From NCBI GenBank assembly GCA_003131585.1, contig PKVW01000024.1, positions 41,073 to 105,072 of the forward strand: a DNA stretch of 64,000 nucleotides, given 5' to 3'. Shown piece by piece: positions 37,021 to 46,357 of this stretch. Made by a program: the position numbers and the translations under genes. The DNA is from Acidobacteriaceae bacterium. Its GTDB lineage: Bacteria > Acidobacteriota > Terriglobia > Terriglobales > Acidobacteriaceae. The notes under the pieces are model-generated. The model saw nothing but the letters and a program-made list of their open reading frames with translations, searched no databases and had not been told where the DNA came from. Positions within the stretch are counted from its first letter, which is position 1; the number at the start of each line of letters is the position of its first letter.

Positions 37021-38070
37021 ATGCCCGCCAACACACCCGTCGTTCCCTATCAAGGACCGCCCGCGAGTCCGAACACCTTCGCGCAAGCTTTCCCTGAAAT
37101 TGCGACCGCCATCGAAGGCAAAGCCAAGCGCAGGGTTACCTATCTTGATCCCCTCTCGCTCAAGCGGCTCGACGATCTGCGCCGCCAGATGATGTCTTCC
37201 CCGCCGCCCCACGCGACTGTCATTAATCTGCTGCCTTGGGAGCTTTCCTTTACCAGTGGAATGCCTCTGTTGCGCGGCTTGCAGGTTCCCGCCTGCCATC
37301 CCGGAATGCCCTACGCCTACTACCACGTCCGCTCCTGGCGCACCGAGCGCACGCTGATGTCGGACGACGAAGGCTCGTGGAGTTTCTCCGCCATCACGCC
37401 CATCATGCAGGCCGGGCAATTCGTCCGCGAGTTCCTGAACAAAGACAACATGGGCTGCGGCGTCATCATCTACGAAGGCGGCCAGCATCCCGACAAAATC
37501 AAGGAAGTGGAAACCTACGACGCCCAGGGCAACCCCACCGTCACCGAAAAACATGGCGTGATGTACGACGAAGAACAGCGGGAAATTCCCTCGGTGATTC
37601 AGACGCCGGTCCGGGCCGACCTGCACAAGATGATCAAGCAGCACCGCGAGCGCCGCAACGATATTTTCTTCAAGCGCGTGGAAGAAGCCGAAGGCTGGTA
37701 TCGGGTCGAGAAGTACCGCCACCAGGTCACCAACAACCATCACCTGATGGCCGACGTACTGGTGTCGGAAGGCATCATCCCCGTCACCCCGTTCGGAGTG
37801 GTGAGTTCGCGCATCAAGCAGGGCCTCTCGGAAGACAACTGCTCAGCCTGCGGACAAATCGTAAAGGCCAACGCCTATCACTGCGAGCACTGCGGCAACA
37901 TCATCGACCCCTTCAAGGCCTACATGGATTCCTTCATCAAGATCGACCACGCCAAGATGGAGAAGCTCACCGCTGAACAGTGGGGAGAAGTTGGAACCGA
38001 AGAAACGCGGCGCAAAAAGGTGAGGGCGGCCCGCGCCAAGGCACTGAAAGAAGCGAAGGAAGAGGAATAA
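37021..38070 (+). CDS. Hypothetical late protein with zinc-ribbon
   Basis: NCSACGQIVKANAYHCEHCGNII. Confidence 0.5.
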   Translation: MPANTPVVPYQGPPASPNTFAQAFPEIATAIEGKAKRRVTYLDPLSLKRLDDLRRQMMSSPPPHATVINLLPWELSFTSGMPLLRGLQVPACHPGMPYAYYHVRSWRTERTLMSDDEGSWSFSAITPIMQAGQFVREFLNKDNMGCGVIIYEGGQHPDKIKEVETYDAQGNPTVTEKHGVMYDEEQREIPSVIQTPVRADLHKMIKQHRERRNDIFFKRVEEAEGWYRVEKYRHQVTNNHHLMADVLVSEGIIPVTPFGVVSSRIKQGLSEDNCSACGQIVKANAYHCEHCGNIIDPFKAYMDSFIKIDHAKMEKLTAEQWGEVGTEETRRKKVRAARAKALKEAKEEE

Positions 38071-38074
38071 CTCT

Positions 38075-38776
38075 CTGCAACTCTCTGACATCACCAAGCG
38101 CGTCCAGGCGAAGCACGATGACCCCGACGGGACTTACGTCACCCCGGAGTACGTGACCGGCTTCGCCCAGGACACCTATGAATGGCTTTTCGGCAAGCTC
38201 CGTCTGGTGGGCTGGGATAACACGGAAGAGATTCTTGTGCTTCCCGCCGTCCCCGCCGGACTGCCGAACCTCGATCAATATCAGGCTAACGGCCAGCCGC
38301 TTGCGATGATCGTTGCACCCCGCATGATCCGCTGGAAACTCCCAGGGCAAGACCCAACCTACTGGCAAGAGGCGGCTTTTCTCGACGTGCCGAACACGAT
38401 TCCCGATGGAGCCGACTATCTCGATTCCTGGGCCTGGCTGCGCTACTCAATCAAGCTGGCGAATTATTCCGCCGCGCTCGATCTGGAAGTCACGGGAGAA
38501 TTTCTTTTCGACCCGCTCACCTCGCAGGAAAGCCAGATACAAATTTCGCTTGCCGCCAACCGCTGCCTGGCCTCGAAGATCGCCTGCGAAGCCGCCAAGG
38601 CCCGGAGAATCCCGGACTGGGTGACCCAATACGGCAACGATGCCGACGAAGCCTACGACGATTTAGCCATCGCCATGACCAAAGCCAATCAGGGCAAGTC
38701 GCGGCGGCTGGGGCGTATGAGTCGCCGATCCTCTTGCGGGAGCGGCGGCACGATTCCAACTTTTTCAGGAAGTTAA
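38075..38776 (+). CDS. Hypothetical late/tail protein, possible tail-tubular-A position
   Basis: ORF reported from GTG 38153, but in-frame coding-like sequence LQLSDITKRVQAKHDDPDGTYVTPEYVTGF extends upstream; position in T7-like order. Confidence 0.4.
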   Translation: MQLSDITKRVQAKHDDPDGTYVTPEYVTGFAQDTYEWLFGKLRLVGWDNTEEILVLPAVPAGLPNLDQYQANGQPLAMIVAPRMIRWKLPGQDPTYWQEAAFLDVPNTIPDGADYLDSWAWLRYSIKLANYSAALDLEVTGEFLFDPLTSQESQIQISLAANRCLASKIACEAAKARRIPDWVTQYGNDADEAYDDLAIAMTKANQGKSRRLGRMSRRSSCGSGGTIPTFSGS

Positions 38777-38789
38777 GGAGCTATTACTT

Positions 38790-39158
38790 ATGCCAAACCA
38801 ACTCACCATCGTCCAGGCGGCCAACGTCTGGAAGCAAAAGAAGGTGCGCTACAACGTGGATCTGAGCGGGAACTACGGGCAGGCCGCCGGCGTAGCGCCC
38901 GAAGTCTTAAACCTCAACGGGGCGACCGGCAATTACGATCCCGATCAGTACTGGGGCTACCAAGGGCCGAAGTTCGTGTCCATCACGAATCTACCCGCCG
39001 GTTACAACTGCCAGATCGTGCCCGGAGCCGACGCCTTGCATCCCATCCTTAAAGTTTTCAGTTCCGAGGGGGTGGAGTTGGCTGCGGGAGCGTATCCAGC
39101 GGCGCTGGCCGCCGAACTGAACTTCTTCATCGAAGCCTGGGGCGCGGACTTCAAATAG
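38790..39158 (+). CDS. Hypothetical late protein
   Basis: MPNQLTIVQAANVWKQKKVRYNVDLSGNYGQAAGVAPEVLNL. Confidence 0.5.
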   Translation: MPNQLTIVQAANVWKQKKVRYNVDLSGNYGQAAGVAPEVLNLNGATGNYDPDQYWGYQGPKFVSITNLPAGYNCQIVPGADALHPILKVFSSEGVELAAGAYPAALAAELNFFIEAWGADFK

Positions 39159-39227
39159 TCAGCCGTTGCTTCGCTCGCGGAGTCGAACCTGGCTCCGCGA
39201 GTCCTCTCCTCTTTTCCTTTCCCTGTC

Positions 39228-41942
39228 ATGTATCTCGCCGGCCTGCCTCACGAAATCACGCGCTGGAGTTCATTGGTTGAGCAGGATGACCCGACCAATC
39301 TTCCTCTCGGCGTTCTTGCCGTGGCGAAGAACTCGCGCTTTCATTTGACCAGCGTGCGCACCCGCGACGGCATCCAAAGTCAGTTCGGCTTCGTTCTGCC
39401 GGATGGCGGCGCCGTGACCGGATTGGTTAGCTCCAAATTGAGCGGGAACCCCGACGTGCAGATCCCGGTGGCCTTTAGTGGTTTGGGGCATCTGTATCAG
39501 GAACAACCCGTGGGCTCGGGCGTCCTGAAGCTGATCTCCAGCCCGCAGGTGCCGCCGGCCGCCGGGGCCAGTATGCAGGTCGCCTCCGCCTACCAGAAGG
39601 ATTATCTGGCCTTCGGCAACCTCGTGAACTCTTTGGCTGCACCCGCCGTCTTCAACCTCCAGACTGGTTTCCTTGATCCGCTCTCCATGAAGCCCGTGGG
39701 GATGGGTTGGCTCGCCGCCACTCCATACAACGTCGGGGAAGTAGTGACGCCGGCGGCGCCTGTGGGAGGCAACGGGCACACCTACATCTGCACGGTGGCG
39801 GGAATCAGTGGAGCGAACCAGCCGGTATTTCCCCTCACCGCCGGTGGCACGGTCGCAGATGGCGGAGTGACTTGGAAGGAGCAGACTGCGATCATGGCGC
39901 AGGCTCTGCCCGAGCCCGCGATCCCAACCGTGGCCCGCAACTCCGGCGCTGGAACATTCGCTGCCAACCGCGACGTGTACCTGATGGTCACGCTGGTGAA
40001 TGGAGTCGGCGAAACCGACGCGCAACTGATTCTCGCCTACAAATACACCAACACCACACTCAACGATCAGTTCACGGTCACCGCGCCCGTGCTTCCGGCC
40101 TGGGTGCAGGCGCTGGCCGCTCCCTATAAGCCCATCGGCTACAACGTTTACGAGGCGGACGTGACCACTGGCAATCCGGCGCCGGCGCTTTCGAGTTACG
40201 CCCTGGTGAACCTCGCGCCGGCAGGGCTCGCCGCCCCGACTAACGTCAACACCACGGGAACCGGGGCCGCGCCTCCGGTGTCGAATGGGGCGTTGGTTGC
40301 GCCCGCGGGAAATATTTGTGCCGGGCTGCGCTACATGGTCGTGCTGTTCTTGAACCGGAATGGCTACATCTCCGGCATGACGCAGGCCTCGGTCATCGTC
40401 TACAACTCGCCGACCAACGGCTATCAGCTCTATGTCGCGAATCTTCCCATCGGGCCTTCGAATACGCAGGCGCGGATCTGCGCCTTCACTCCCGCCGGGC
40501 AGTTGAGCCAGACCGCAGGCTACGGCATCTCGAATGCGGGGCCGTACTTCTGGATCGAGCCGAACATTCCGACCGCCGCCTTCAATCTCAACAACCCCAA
40601 CATCTTCAGTTTGATTCCCGGCGGCGTGACCATCGCGGACGTGGTGAACGGCGTCGAAGAGACTTCGACGCTGATCAACGACAACACCACCACCAGCGCC
40701 TTCTTCAACTTCGACGACACCTACCTGAAAGCCACGCTGAACGACGTGAGTGGCAATTTCCAGAATATCCAGGTGCCTCCGGTGTCCGACGTGTATTACT
40801 CACCCACCTTGGACCGCATGATCTACGCCCCGGATTCGTTGCCGAGCGGTTGGTATGTGTCGGAGCAGGGCGATCCCGAGACTGTCTACGGAGACAGTGG
40901 CTTGGTCCAGGTCGCGCAAAATAACGGTGAGCGTCGAGTCGCGGTGCGGGAGTATCAGGGCATCGTCTATCTGATGAAAGAACGCTCCGGCTATCAACTC
41001 GCTCCCTCGGCGACGGAACCGAACACCTGGGACGCAGCGCCGCAATGGAACGGCTCCGGCCCCTGCGGACCGCGGGCGGTCGATGTCTGCACCCGCTTCA
41101 TGGCCTATGTGCATCGTTCCGGGCTTTATATTTTTCAAGGCACGCTTCCCGTCCGTATCTCGAAAGAAGTTCCGATCACTTGGGGCCAGATCAACTGGGC
41201 GGCGGCGCAGACGATCTGGGTGATGATCGACGACGAGACCCAGGAGATTCGCATCGGCGTGCCGCTCGGCCAGAGCACGGTCCCCAACAAAGTGCTCAAG
41301 GTGAACTACGAGGAGTCGCCCGACTTCGCGCCGCCCATCCACTTCTCGCCCTACATCGGAAAAGAGATTGCGACCGGGGAATGCTACAAGTGGTCGGTCG
41401 ATGACATCGCCGCGAACCTGGCGATCCGCGCCTATCGTCCGCTGGTGAATCCGCCGGCGACAATGGACCCCGGCACCACGCAGTCGCAGATTCTTTACGC
41501 TTCCTCGAACCCGGACGGAGAGGTCAACGCGGTCATTCCTTACGTCTTCGACGACAACGGGGAAGGCATCGACTGGGTGGTCGAAAGCGTCTGCCCCAAC
41601 GACAGCCCGCAGGACAACCTGCTGAAGCCGAGCCAACTCGGAGGAGTGCAGGTCAATCTGAACGGCAACGGGCAACTGGGCTGCGAGGTTTTAGCGTTAC
41701 GAGGAAAAGACCCCAAGGATGGTGGGCCGCCGCTGGCCGGAACCGCCAAAGCGAATGTCGGGATGGTGAAGCGGCTGCCGAAGCCGATCATCGCCGGCGT
41801 GCCTTACTCCTGCGCGGCCCGGATGCAGAACGAGAAATTCCGCATCCGCATCACCAACGACAAGAAGCCGGGACAGTGGGGCGATCTGTTCTGGGCGTGC
41901 ATTTATGCGACGCCACTATCGAGCGCGAGGCCGGGCCGGTGA
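39228..41942 (+). CDS. Large tail protein, possible tail-tubular-B position
   Basis: 904 aa beta-rich ORF; position between capsid and internal virion genes. Confidence 0.5.
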   Translation: MYLAGLPHEITRWSSLVEQDDPTNLPLGVLAVAKNSRFHLTSVRTRDGIQSQFGFVLPDGGAVTGLVSSKLSGNPDVQIPVAFSGLGHLYQEQPVGSGVLKLISSPQVPPAAGASMQVASAYQKDYLAFGNLVNSLAAPAVFNLQTGFLDPLSMKPVGMGWLAATPYNVGEVVTPAAPVGGNGHTYICTVAGISGANQPVFPLTAGGTVADGGVTWKEQTAIMAQALPEPAIPTVARNSGAGTFAANRDVYLMVTLVNGVGETDAQLILAYKYTNTTLNDQFTVTAPVLPAWVQALAAPYKPIGYNVYEADVTTGNPAPALSSYALVNLAPAGLAAPTNVNTTGTGAAPPVSNGALVAPAGNICAGLRYMVVLFLNRNGYISGMTQASVIVYNSPTNGYQLYVANLPIGPSNTQARICAFTPAGQLSQTAGYGISNAGPYFWIEPNIPTAAFNLNNPNIFSLIPGGVTIADVVNGVEETSTLINDNTTTSAFFNFDDTYLKATLNDVSGNFQNIQVPPVSDVYYSPTLDRMIYAPDSLPSGWYVSEQGDPETVYGDSGLVQVAQNNGERRVAVREYQGIVYLMKERSGYQLAPSATEPNTWDAAPQWNGSGPCGPRAVDVCTRFMAYVHRSGLYIFQGTLPVRISKEVPITWGQINWAAAQTIWVMIDDETQEIRIGVPLGQSTVPNKVLKVNYEESPDFAPPIHFSPYIGKEIATGECYKWSVDDIAANLAIRAYRPLVNPPATMDPGTTQSQILYASSNPDGEVNAVIPYVFDDNGEGIDWVVESVCPNDSPQDNLLKPSQLGGVQVNLNGNGQLGCEVLALRGKDPKDGGPPLAGTAKANVGMVKRLPKPIIAGVPYSCAARMQNEKFRIRITNDKKPGQWGDLFWACIYATPLSSARPGR

Positions 41943-41964
41943 AGGCTGCTCTGACGATGACACG

Positions 41965-43215
41965 ATGAGCACCGCTTTGGCGCGTTACGCCGGGGGCTTC
42001 AAGAGTGGCGACCCGCAGCAGATGTTCCAAGGCTGGAATGCGTTAGTCGCGGAGATCAACGCATTGCAGGCGGCGGCCGGAACGAGTGATCTTGCGCCCG
42101 CAGGCAATCCCTCGACCGTCGCGCCTCCGCAGACGGCGCAGTTCACCGTGGTCGGCATCGACGGGAAGTTCGTCGTCTTCGTCACCAACCCGCAGAGCGT
42201 TGTGCCGGTGAGCGTCTCGATCTTGCGGGCCCGGATTCAAGCCGGATCGAACAGCACCCACACGCCGATTCTCCATCATCTCCAGTCGGCCACGACGCTC
42301 AACTTCGACCAGAGTTCCAACCTGAAAGATTACGGCATCAGTTCGCAACTGGTGTGGACCGATCAAGACCCGAACATCACCCGCTTCTTCCGGCTGCAAA
42401 GCTCCTATGACGGAGAGACCTGGAACGACTGGCAGTTTTTCTCGAGTCCCGAGCAGTGTGGCCCGGTGGGAGTCTGGTCCGGGCTGCTCAGAACGGCTGC
42501 ACTGACCCAGGTAAACGCCGCCTATACTCCGACCACGCAGCCACTCACAGCCTCGACCGGGGCGGGGGTGAATCAAGCCACCATCAACGTGGCCTCTTTC
42601 CAGGTGCAATACCCCAGCTCGATTTCGCCCGCCACTCTTGGGCTGGTGAACTATAACAGCGGCGCCATCACGCCGTTGCTCGATTCGACGGTTTACTACG
42701 TCTACTGCCTCGATGCGAGGTATGCGGGCGGCGCACAAACTTACTTCGCCACCACCGCCAACCCGCAAGTAACTGGAAACGAAGCCACAGTATTCCTAGG
42801 GACAATTACGACGCCGGCCTATGGCGGAGGCGGGACAGGCGGGGGCGGAGGCGGAAATGGGCCATGCTTCAGCGGGAACACTCGCGTCATCACGCGGGAC
42901 GGAATCAAAAAGATTTCCGACGTGATCGGCGGCCACGATGAAGTCCTGACCCAGCGCGGCTGGCGACAAGTGCGGCGATTGATTGAGCACGATTACGACG
43001 GCCCGATGCGGGACATGGGCAACGAGGAGCAAGTGACGCCACCGCATCGTTTCTGGGCGCAACGCGATTGGGTACAGGCGTTGCATATTTTTCTCACGAT
43101 CATCTCGCGCTTGGTCGGTTCCGTCTTCAACCTCGAAATTGACGGAGACGGCTCCGATGAGGAGCAGTGCTACACCCTGGCGAACGGCTGGATTGCGCAC
43201 AACTTGCGCAAATAA
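41965..43215 (+). CDS. Late virion-type protein with C-terminal Hint (intein/BIL-like) domain
   Basis: GGGGTGGGGGGNGP linker then CFSGNTRVITRDGIKKISDV...EEQVTPPHRFWAQRDWVQALHI...VFNLEIDG...CYTLANGWIAHN-LRK. Confidence 0.85.
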   Translation: MSTALARYAGGFKSGDPQQMFQGWNALVAEINALQAAAGTSDLAPAGNPSTVAPPQTAQFTVVGIDGKFVVFVTNPQSVVPVSVSILRARIQAGSNSTHTPILHHLQSATTLNFDQSSNLKDYGISSQLVWTDQDPNITRFFRLQSSYDGETWNDWQFFSSPEQCGPVGVWSGLLRTAALTQVNAAYTPTTQPLTASTGAGVNQATINVASFQVQYPSSISPATLGLVNYNSGAITPLLDSTVYYVYCLDARYAGGAQTYFATTANPQVTGNEATVFLGTITTPAYGGGGTGGGGGGNGPCFSGNTRVITRDGIKKISDVIGGHDEVLTQRGWRQVRRLIEHDYDGPMRDMGNEEQVTPPHRFWAQRDWVQALHIFLTIISRLVGSVFNLEIDGDGSDEEQCYTLANGWIAHNLRK

Positions 43216-43217
43216 CC

Positions 43218-43475
43218 ATGGCCCACTTATCGGCGATCGTGAATGTGTCGGAGCCGGCGGACGGCATTCTCGCGGTGACCGTGCGCTGCTGCGGGGATGA
43301 GAAAACCGATTCCGTAGTGACGATCCACGAACTGCATCGCTCCCCGGAAGAACTGGACCGGGAGGTGAAAGCCCACCAGTCAAGAGTGGAGACGCTGCAT
43401 GCTCAGAAGCAAGCGGCGAAGGGCCATATTCTGCGGCTGGCGGGATTGAAAGATCGAGGCTGCGGCTGTAAATGA
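43218..43475 (+). CDS. Hypothetical late protein
   Basis: MAHLSAIVNVSEPADGILAVTVRCCGDEKTDSVVTIHELHRSPEEL. Confidence 0.5.
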   Translation: MAHLSAIVNVSEPADGILAVTVRCCGDEKTDSVVTIHELHRSPEELDREVKAHQSRVETLHAQKQAAKGHILRLAGLKDRGCGCK

Positions 43476-43861
43476 AGTGGCGCGCGGCGACCGCGGAAGA
43501 CTATCCCGGCATTCAACAATGCCATCACTCACTCGAAGCGGAACTCGGGCTGGAGTTGGACCTGCCAGCCTTCGACGCGCCTGCCATCCTGAGTTGGCTG
43601 GTCGCGGACCGGGCGGGCGAGATCGTGCAGTTTGCGGCACTGGAGCGGCTGGTCGAATTCCGCATGGCAGGTTGCGACCGCGAGGCTCTGAAAGAACTGA
43701 TGACACTGGCTCCGGAGATCATGCGCAACACCAAGGCCGCCGGGGTTCGCTTCATTCATGTCTGCGTCCCGCCGGAAGTCGAAAAGCGCATCGCCCGCAA
43801 GTTGAAGAAGGTCGGGATTCACCGCAGCACAAGCGTTCTCTACGCCGCCGATCTGCGTTAA
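43472..43861 (+). CDS. GNAT-like acetyltransferase
   Basis: MKWRAATAEDYPGIQQCHHSLEAELGL...; ATGA overlap with preceding gene. Confidence 0.5.
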   Translation: MKWRAATAEDYPGIQQCHHSLEAELGLELDLPAFDAPAILSWLVADRAGEIVQFAALERLVEFRMAGCDREALKELMTLAPEIMRNTKAAGVRFIHVCVPPEVEKRIARKLKKVGIHRSTSVLYAADLR

Positions 43862-43896
43862 GAAAAGCGTAAAAGCGTAATCGAGTAACCCTCCTC

Positions 43897-44589
43897 ATGC
43901 GCATCAAGACACGTATCGAAGGTATCTGGATTGACGGAAAGCCAGTCGTGCTGCGCGAGGAAGGCTTCGACTACTCCGGGCCACTCGCGCTCTGTGACCG
44001 TTCCACCAGCGGCAAGATTGCCAATCAAAGCATCGCCAACTCGCAACAAGACCAGGCGAACGCCACCACCGCGTTGTCGGGCACAAACTCGGCGCTCTCG
44101 AAGTATTCCACCAACCTCGACAACTTCATGAAATTCGGCCGCTCGACCTATGGGGCGAACGGCGAGTTCATGAAAGACCAGAACACGCTCGCCAACACCA
44201 CGGCGGCGGCGGGAGAGACCAACCTTAAAGGCAACCTTGCGCTGAATGCCCTGAAGACGGGAGCGAACACCGCAGGCTACGCCGACACGGCGGCGGAGTC
44301 CGAACGCCAAGGCGAAGAGGCGGTCACCAGCCAGTTGGCGGGCGCGGACGCCTCGCGTCTGGCGCAACTGACGGCGGTGAACCAGTACGGCGTGCAAGCC
44401 TCGGCGCTGCCGGCCGAAGTGCAGGCGGGCTTGTATGGAACCAGCGTAGGCGCATCGAATTCGGCCCTTGGGGTCGCAAGTTCCGCGTCGGCGGCCGACC
44501 CGAGTTTTGCGGACACATTGCCGGGCGATCTGACCGCAGCCATCGGGGCGGCTGGGCAAGTGGCCAAGGGCTTTACTCCGCACGGTTGA
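43897..44589 (+). CDS. Internal virion/ejection protein candidate (T7 gp14 position)
   Basis: Ala/Gln/Asn-rich helical protein preceding larger internal-virion-type ORFs. Confidence 0.45.
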   Translation: MRIKTRIEGIWIDGKPVVLREEGFDYSGPLALCDRSTSGKIANQSIANSQQDQANATTALSGTNSALSKYSTNLDNFMKFGRSTYGANGEFMKDQNTLANTTAAAGETNLKGNLALNALKTGANTAGYADTAAESERQGEEAVTSQLAGADASRLAQLTAVNQYGVQASALPAEVQAGLYGTSVGASNSALGVASSASAADPSFADTLPGDLTAAIGAAGQVAKGFTPHG

Positions 44590-44969
44590 TGGCTGACAGT
44601 GAAGCTGCTGCTGTAGATGCAGAAGGCGGTGAATCAGTGATAGACCGGAAACACAATTCACTACCCCCGATGACTGGTTTTGGGCCCGGTTGCATGTTGA
44701 AGCGGATTCAATTGCGACTTGGAGTGCCGTCTGCCATCGACCACTTACTAGACAATGCGACTCTACCCGAGGAGCGCTTCGCTATAGTAGCGGCGTTGCT
44801 TTCGGATGCCGACGACCATCTTTTGCTGTACGGACCCGTTCCTTTTGGCCCCGCCGACAATTCTGCCCTTTACGCTGCTCACTCAATTATCGAATGGGCG
44901 CGGGGTATGGCTATAAAGCAACTTCGTTTGATGCGCGACAACGGCGGACAGGTAACGGCTGAAAGATAA
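44589..44969 (+). CDS. Hypothetical late protein
   Basis: LKRIQLRLGVPSAIDHLLDNATLPEERFAIVAALLSDADDHLLLYG. Confidence 0.45.
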   Translation: MADSEAAAVDAEGGESVIDRKHNSLPPMTGFGPGCMLKRIQLRLGVPSAIDHLLDNATLPEERFAIVAALLSDADDHLLLYGPVPFGPADNSALYAAHSIIEWARGMAIKQLRLMRDNGGQVTAER

Positions 44970-44971
44970 CC

Positions 44972-46351
44972 ATGCCAGACCAAGAAGACGACGAGCAAGT
45001 CCCACAACCCGAAGACGAGAACCTGCTACAGCAGGCGCTCGCGGGTGCGGCGCAGTTCGATACGGGAGCGGCGGCGAATCCGGCGATGTCGCCTAGTGCG
45101 GCCACACCTGCTCCTGTTCCCTCCGCTCCATCGGTAGGAGCGCAGCCGCTTGGACGCCGCATGGCTCCCCCTGTGCCCGTTGCCCAGTCGCCAGCAACAG
45201 ATTCGAATGCTCCCCCTGATGTCAAGATTCCCTTCGACGCGAGCAAGATGCCGCCCGGTTTACTTGCTCTTGCACCCACGACCCCGAATTCCATCCCTGC
45301 ACCGCCGACCGGATCGAATAATCCCAAACTCGCAGATCTGGCGAGAGAGCAGGCCATGTATGGTAAGCCCCTCGACCCTTCAGCGGTTGACCCGGCGACC
45401 GGGAAGCCCACCTACAAGATGGGAACTAAAGGTAAAATCCTCGGCAGCCTCGTCAACTTCGCCAGCGGCTTCGGACGCAACCCCGGCAACCCCATCTACG
45501 TCGGCCCCGGAGCCACCAACGCCCGCTATTCCCGCGACGAATCCATGCGGGAAGGAAACCTAGCGAACGTCAACACGCAGATCGGCACCCAAAAAACTCT
45601 CGACACCGAAAACGAAAAGCAGTACGAAGACGCCACCAGACAGGCGTATGAAGGGCAACTGGGAGAGGCGCGCACGAAGACGGCAGAAGCGGCGGAATCC
45701 CGGGCGGCGACGGCGGGCGAACTCGCGGATACGAAGTCGCAACTGGTGAAGTCGCAACAGGATTTGAACGAGGCGCGCGCCAACCGAGCCAACCAGGACA
45801 AAACTCCGACCAGCGAATTCTCCGGCTGGTATTCGTCCTTCAAACAAGAGAATAAGCGCAACCCCACGGCGAAAGAAATCCAGCAGTACGAATTGGACAA
45901 GGCCCGCGCCGGGAAAGACACCACGGCGGCGGACACTCAGAGAGCGATTCAGGTTTCCGAATACAAAAGGCGGCAACTGGAAGCCATCGACCGCCAGAAG
46001 GAAGCCGAGCGCACCAAGCGCTACGCGGAAATCGACAAGGATGTCACCACGAAATATGACCCAGAGAAACTGGGCGCAGCCAAGAAGCAAGTAGACGACG
46101 CTCTTGAATCGAAGTACGCGCCCAAAGTGCAGCAGATGTCGGACGAAGCCGACAAAATGCTGGGCCTCACGAAGGCGGGAGCGAAGTTGCAGGCCTCTTC
46201 TTCACCCTCGAAACCGAACACAACTCCGAATGCCGCTCCGAAAGCCCCGCCGAAAGCCGGGGACACAATCATGGTCGCAGGTAAGCCGCGCAAAGTTTTA
46301 GGATTCAACGCGACCACAAAGAAGCCAATCGTCGCACCCGCAGGGCAGTAA
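44972..46351 (+). CDS. Internal virion/ejection protein candidate (T7 gp15 position)
   Basis: Long coiled-coil with Pro-rich N-terminus, upstream of the giant ORF. Confidence 0.45.
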   Translation: MPDQEDDEQVPQPEDENLLQQALAGAAQFDTGAAANPAMSPSAATPAPVPSAPSVGAQPLGRRMAPPVPVAQSPATDSNAPPDVKIPFDASKMPPGLLALAPTTPNSIPAPPTGSNNPKLADLAREQAMYGKPLDPSAVDPATGKPTYKMGTKGKILGSLVNFASGFGRNPGNPIYVGPGATNARYSRDESMREGNLANVNTQIGTQKTLDTENEKQYEDATRQAYEGQLGEARTKTAEAAESRAATAGELADTKSQLVKSQQDLNEARANRANQDKTPTSEFSGWYSSFKQENKRNPTAKEIQQYELDKARAGKDTTAADTQRAIQVSEYKRRQLEAIDRQKEAERTKRYAEIDKDVTTKYDPEKLGAAKKQVDDALESKYAPKVQQMSDEADKMLGLTKAGAKLQASSSPSKPNTTPNAAPKAPPKAGDTIMVAGKPRKVLGFNATTKKPIVAPAGQ

Positions 46352-46357
46352 CAGTTC

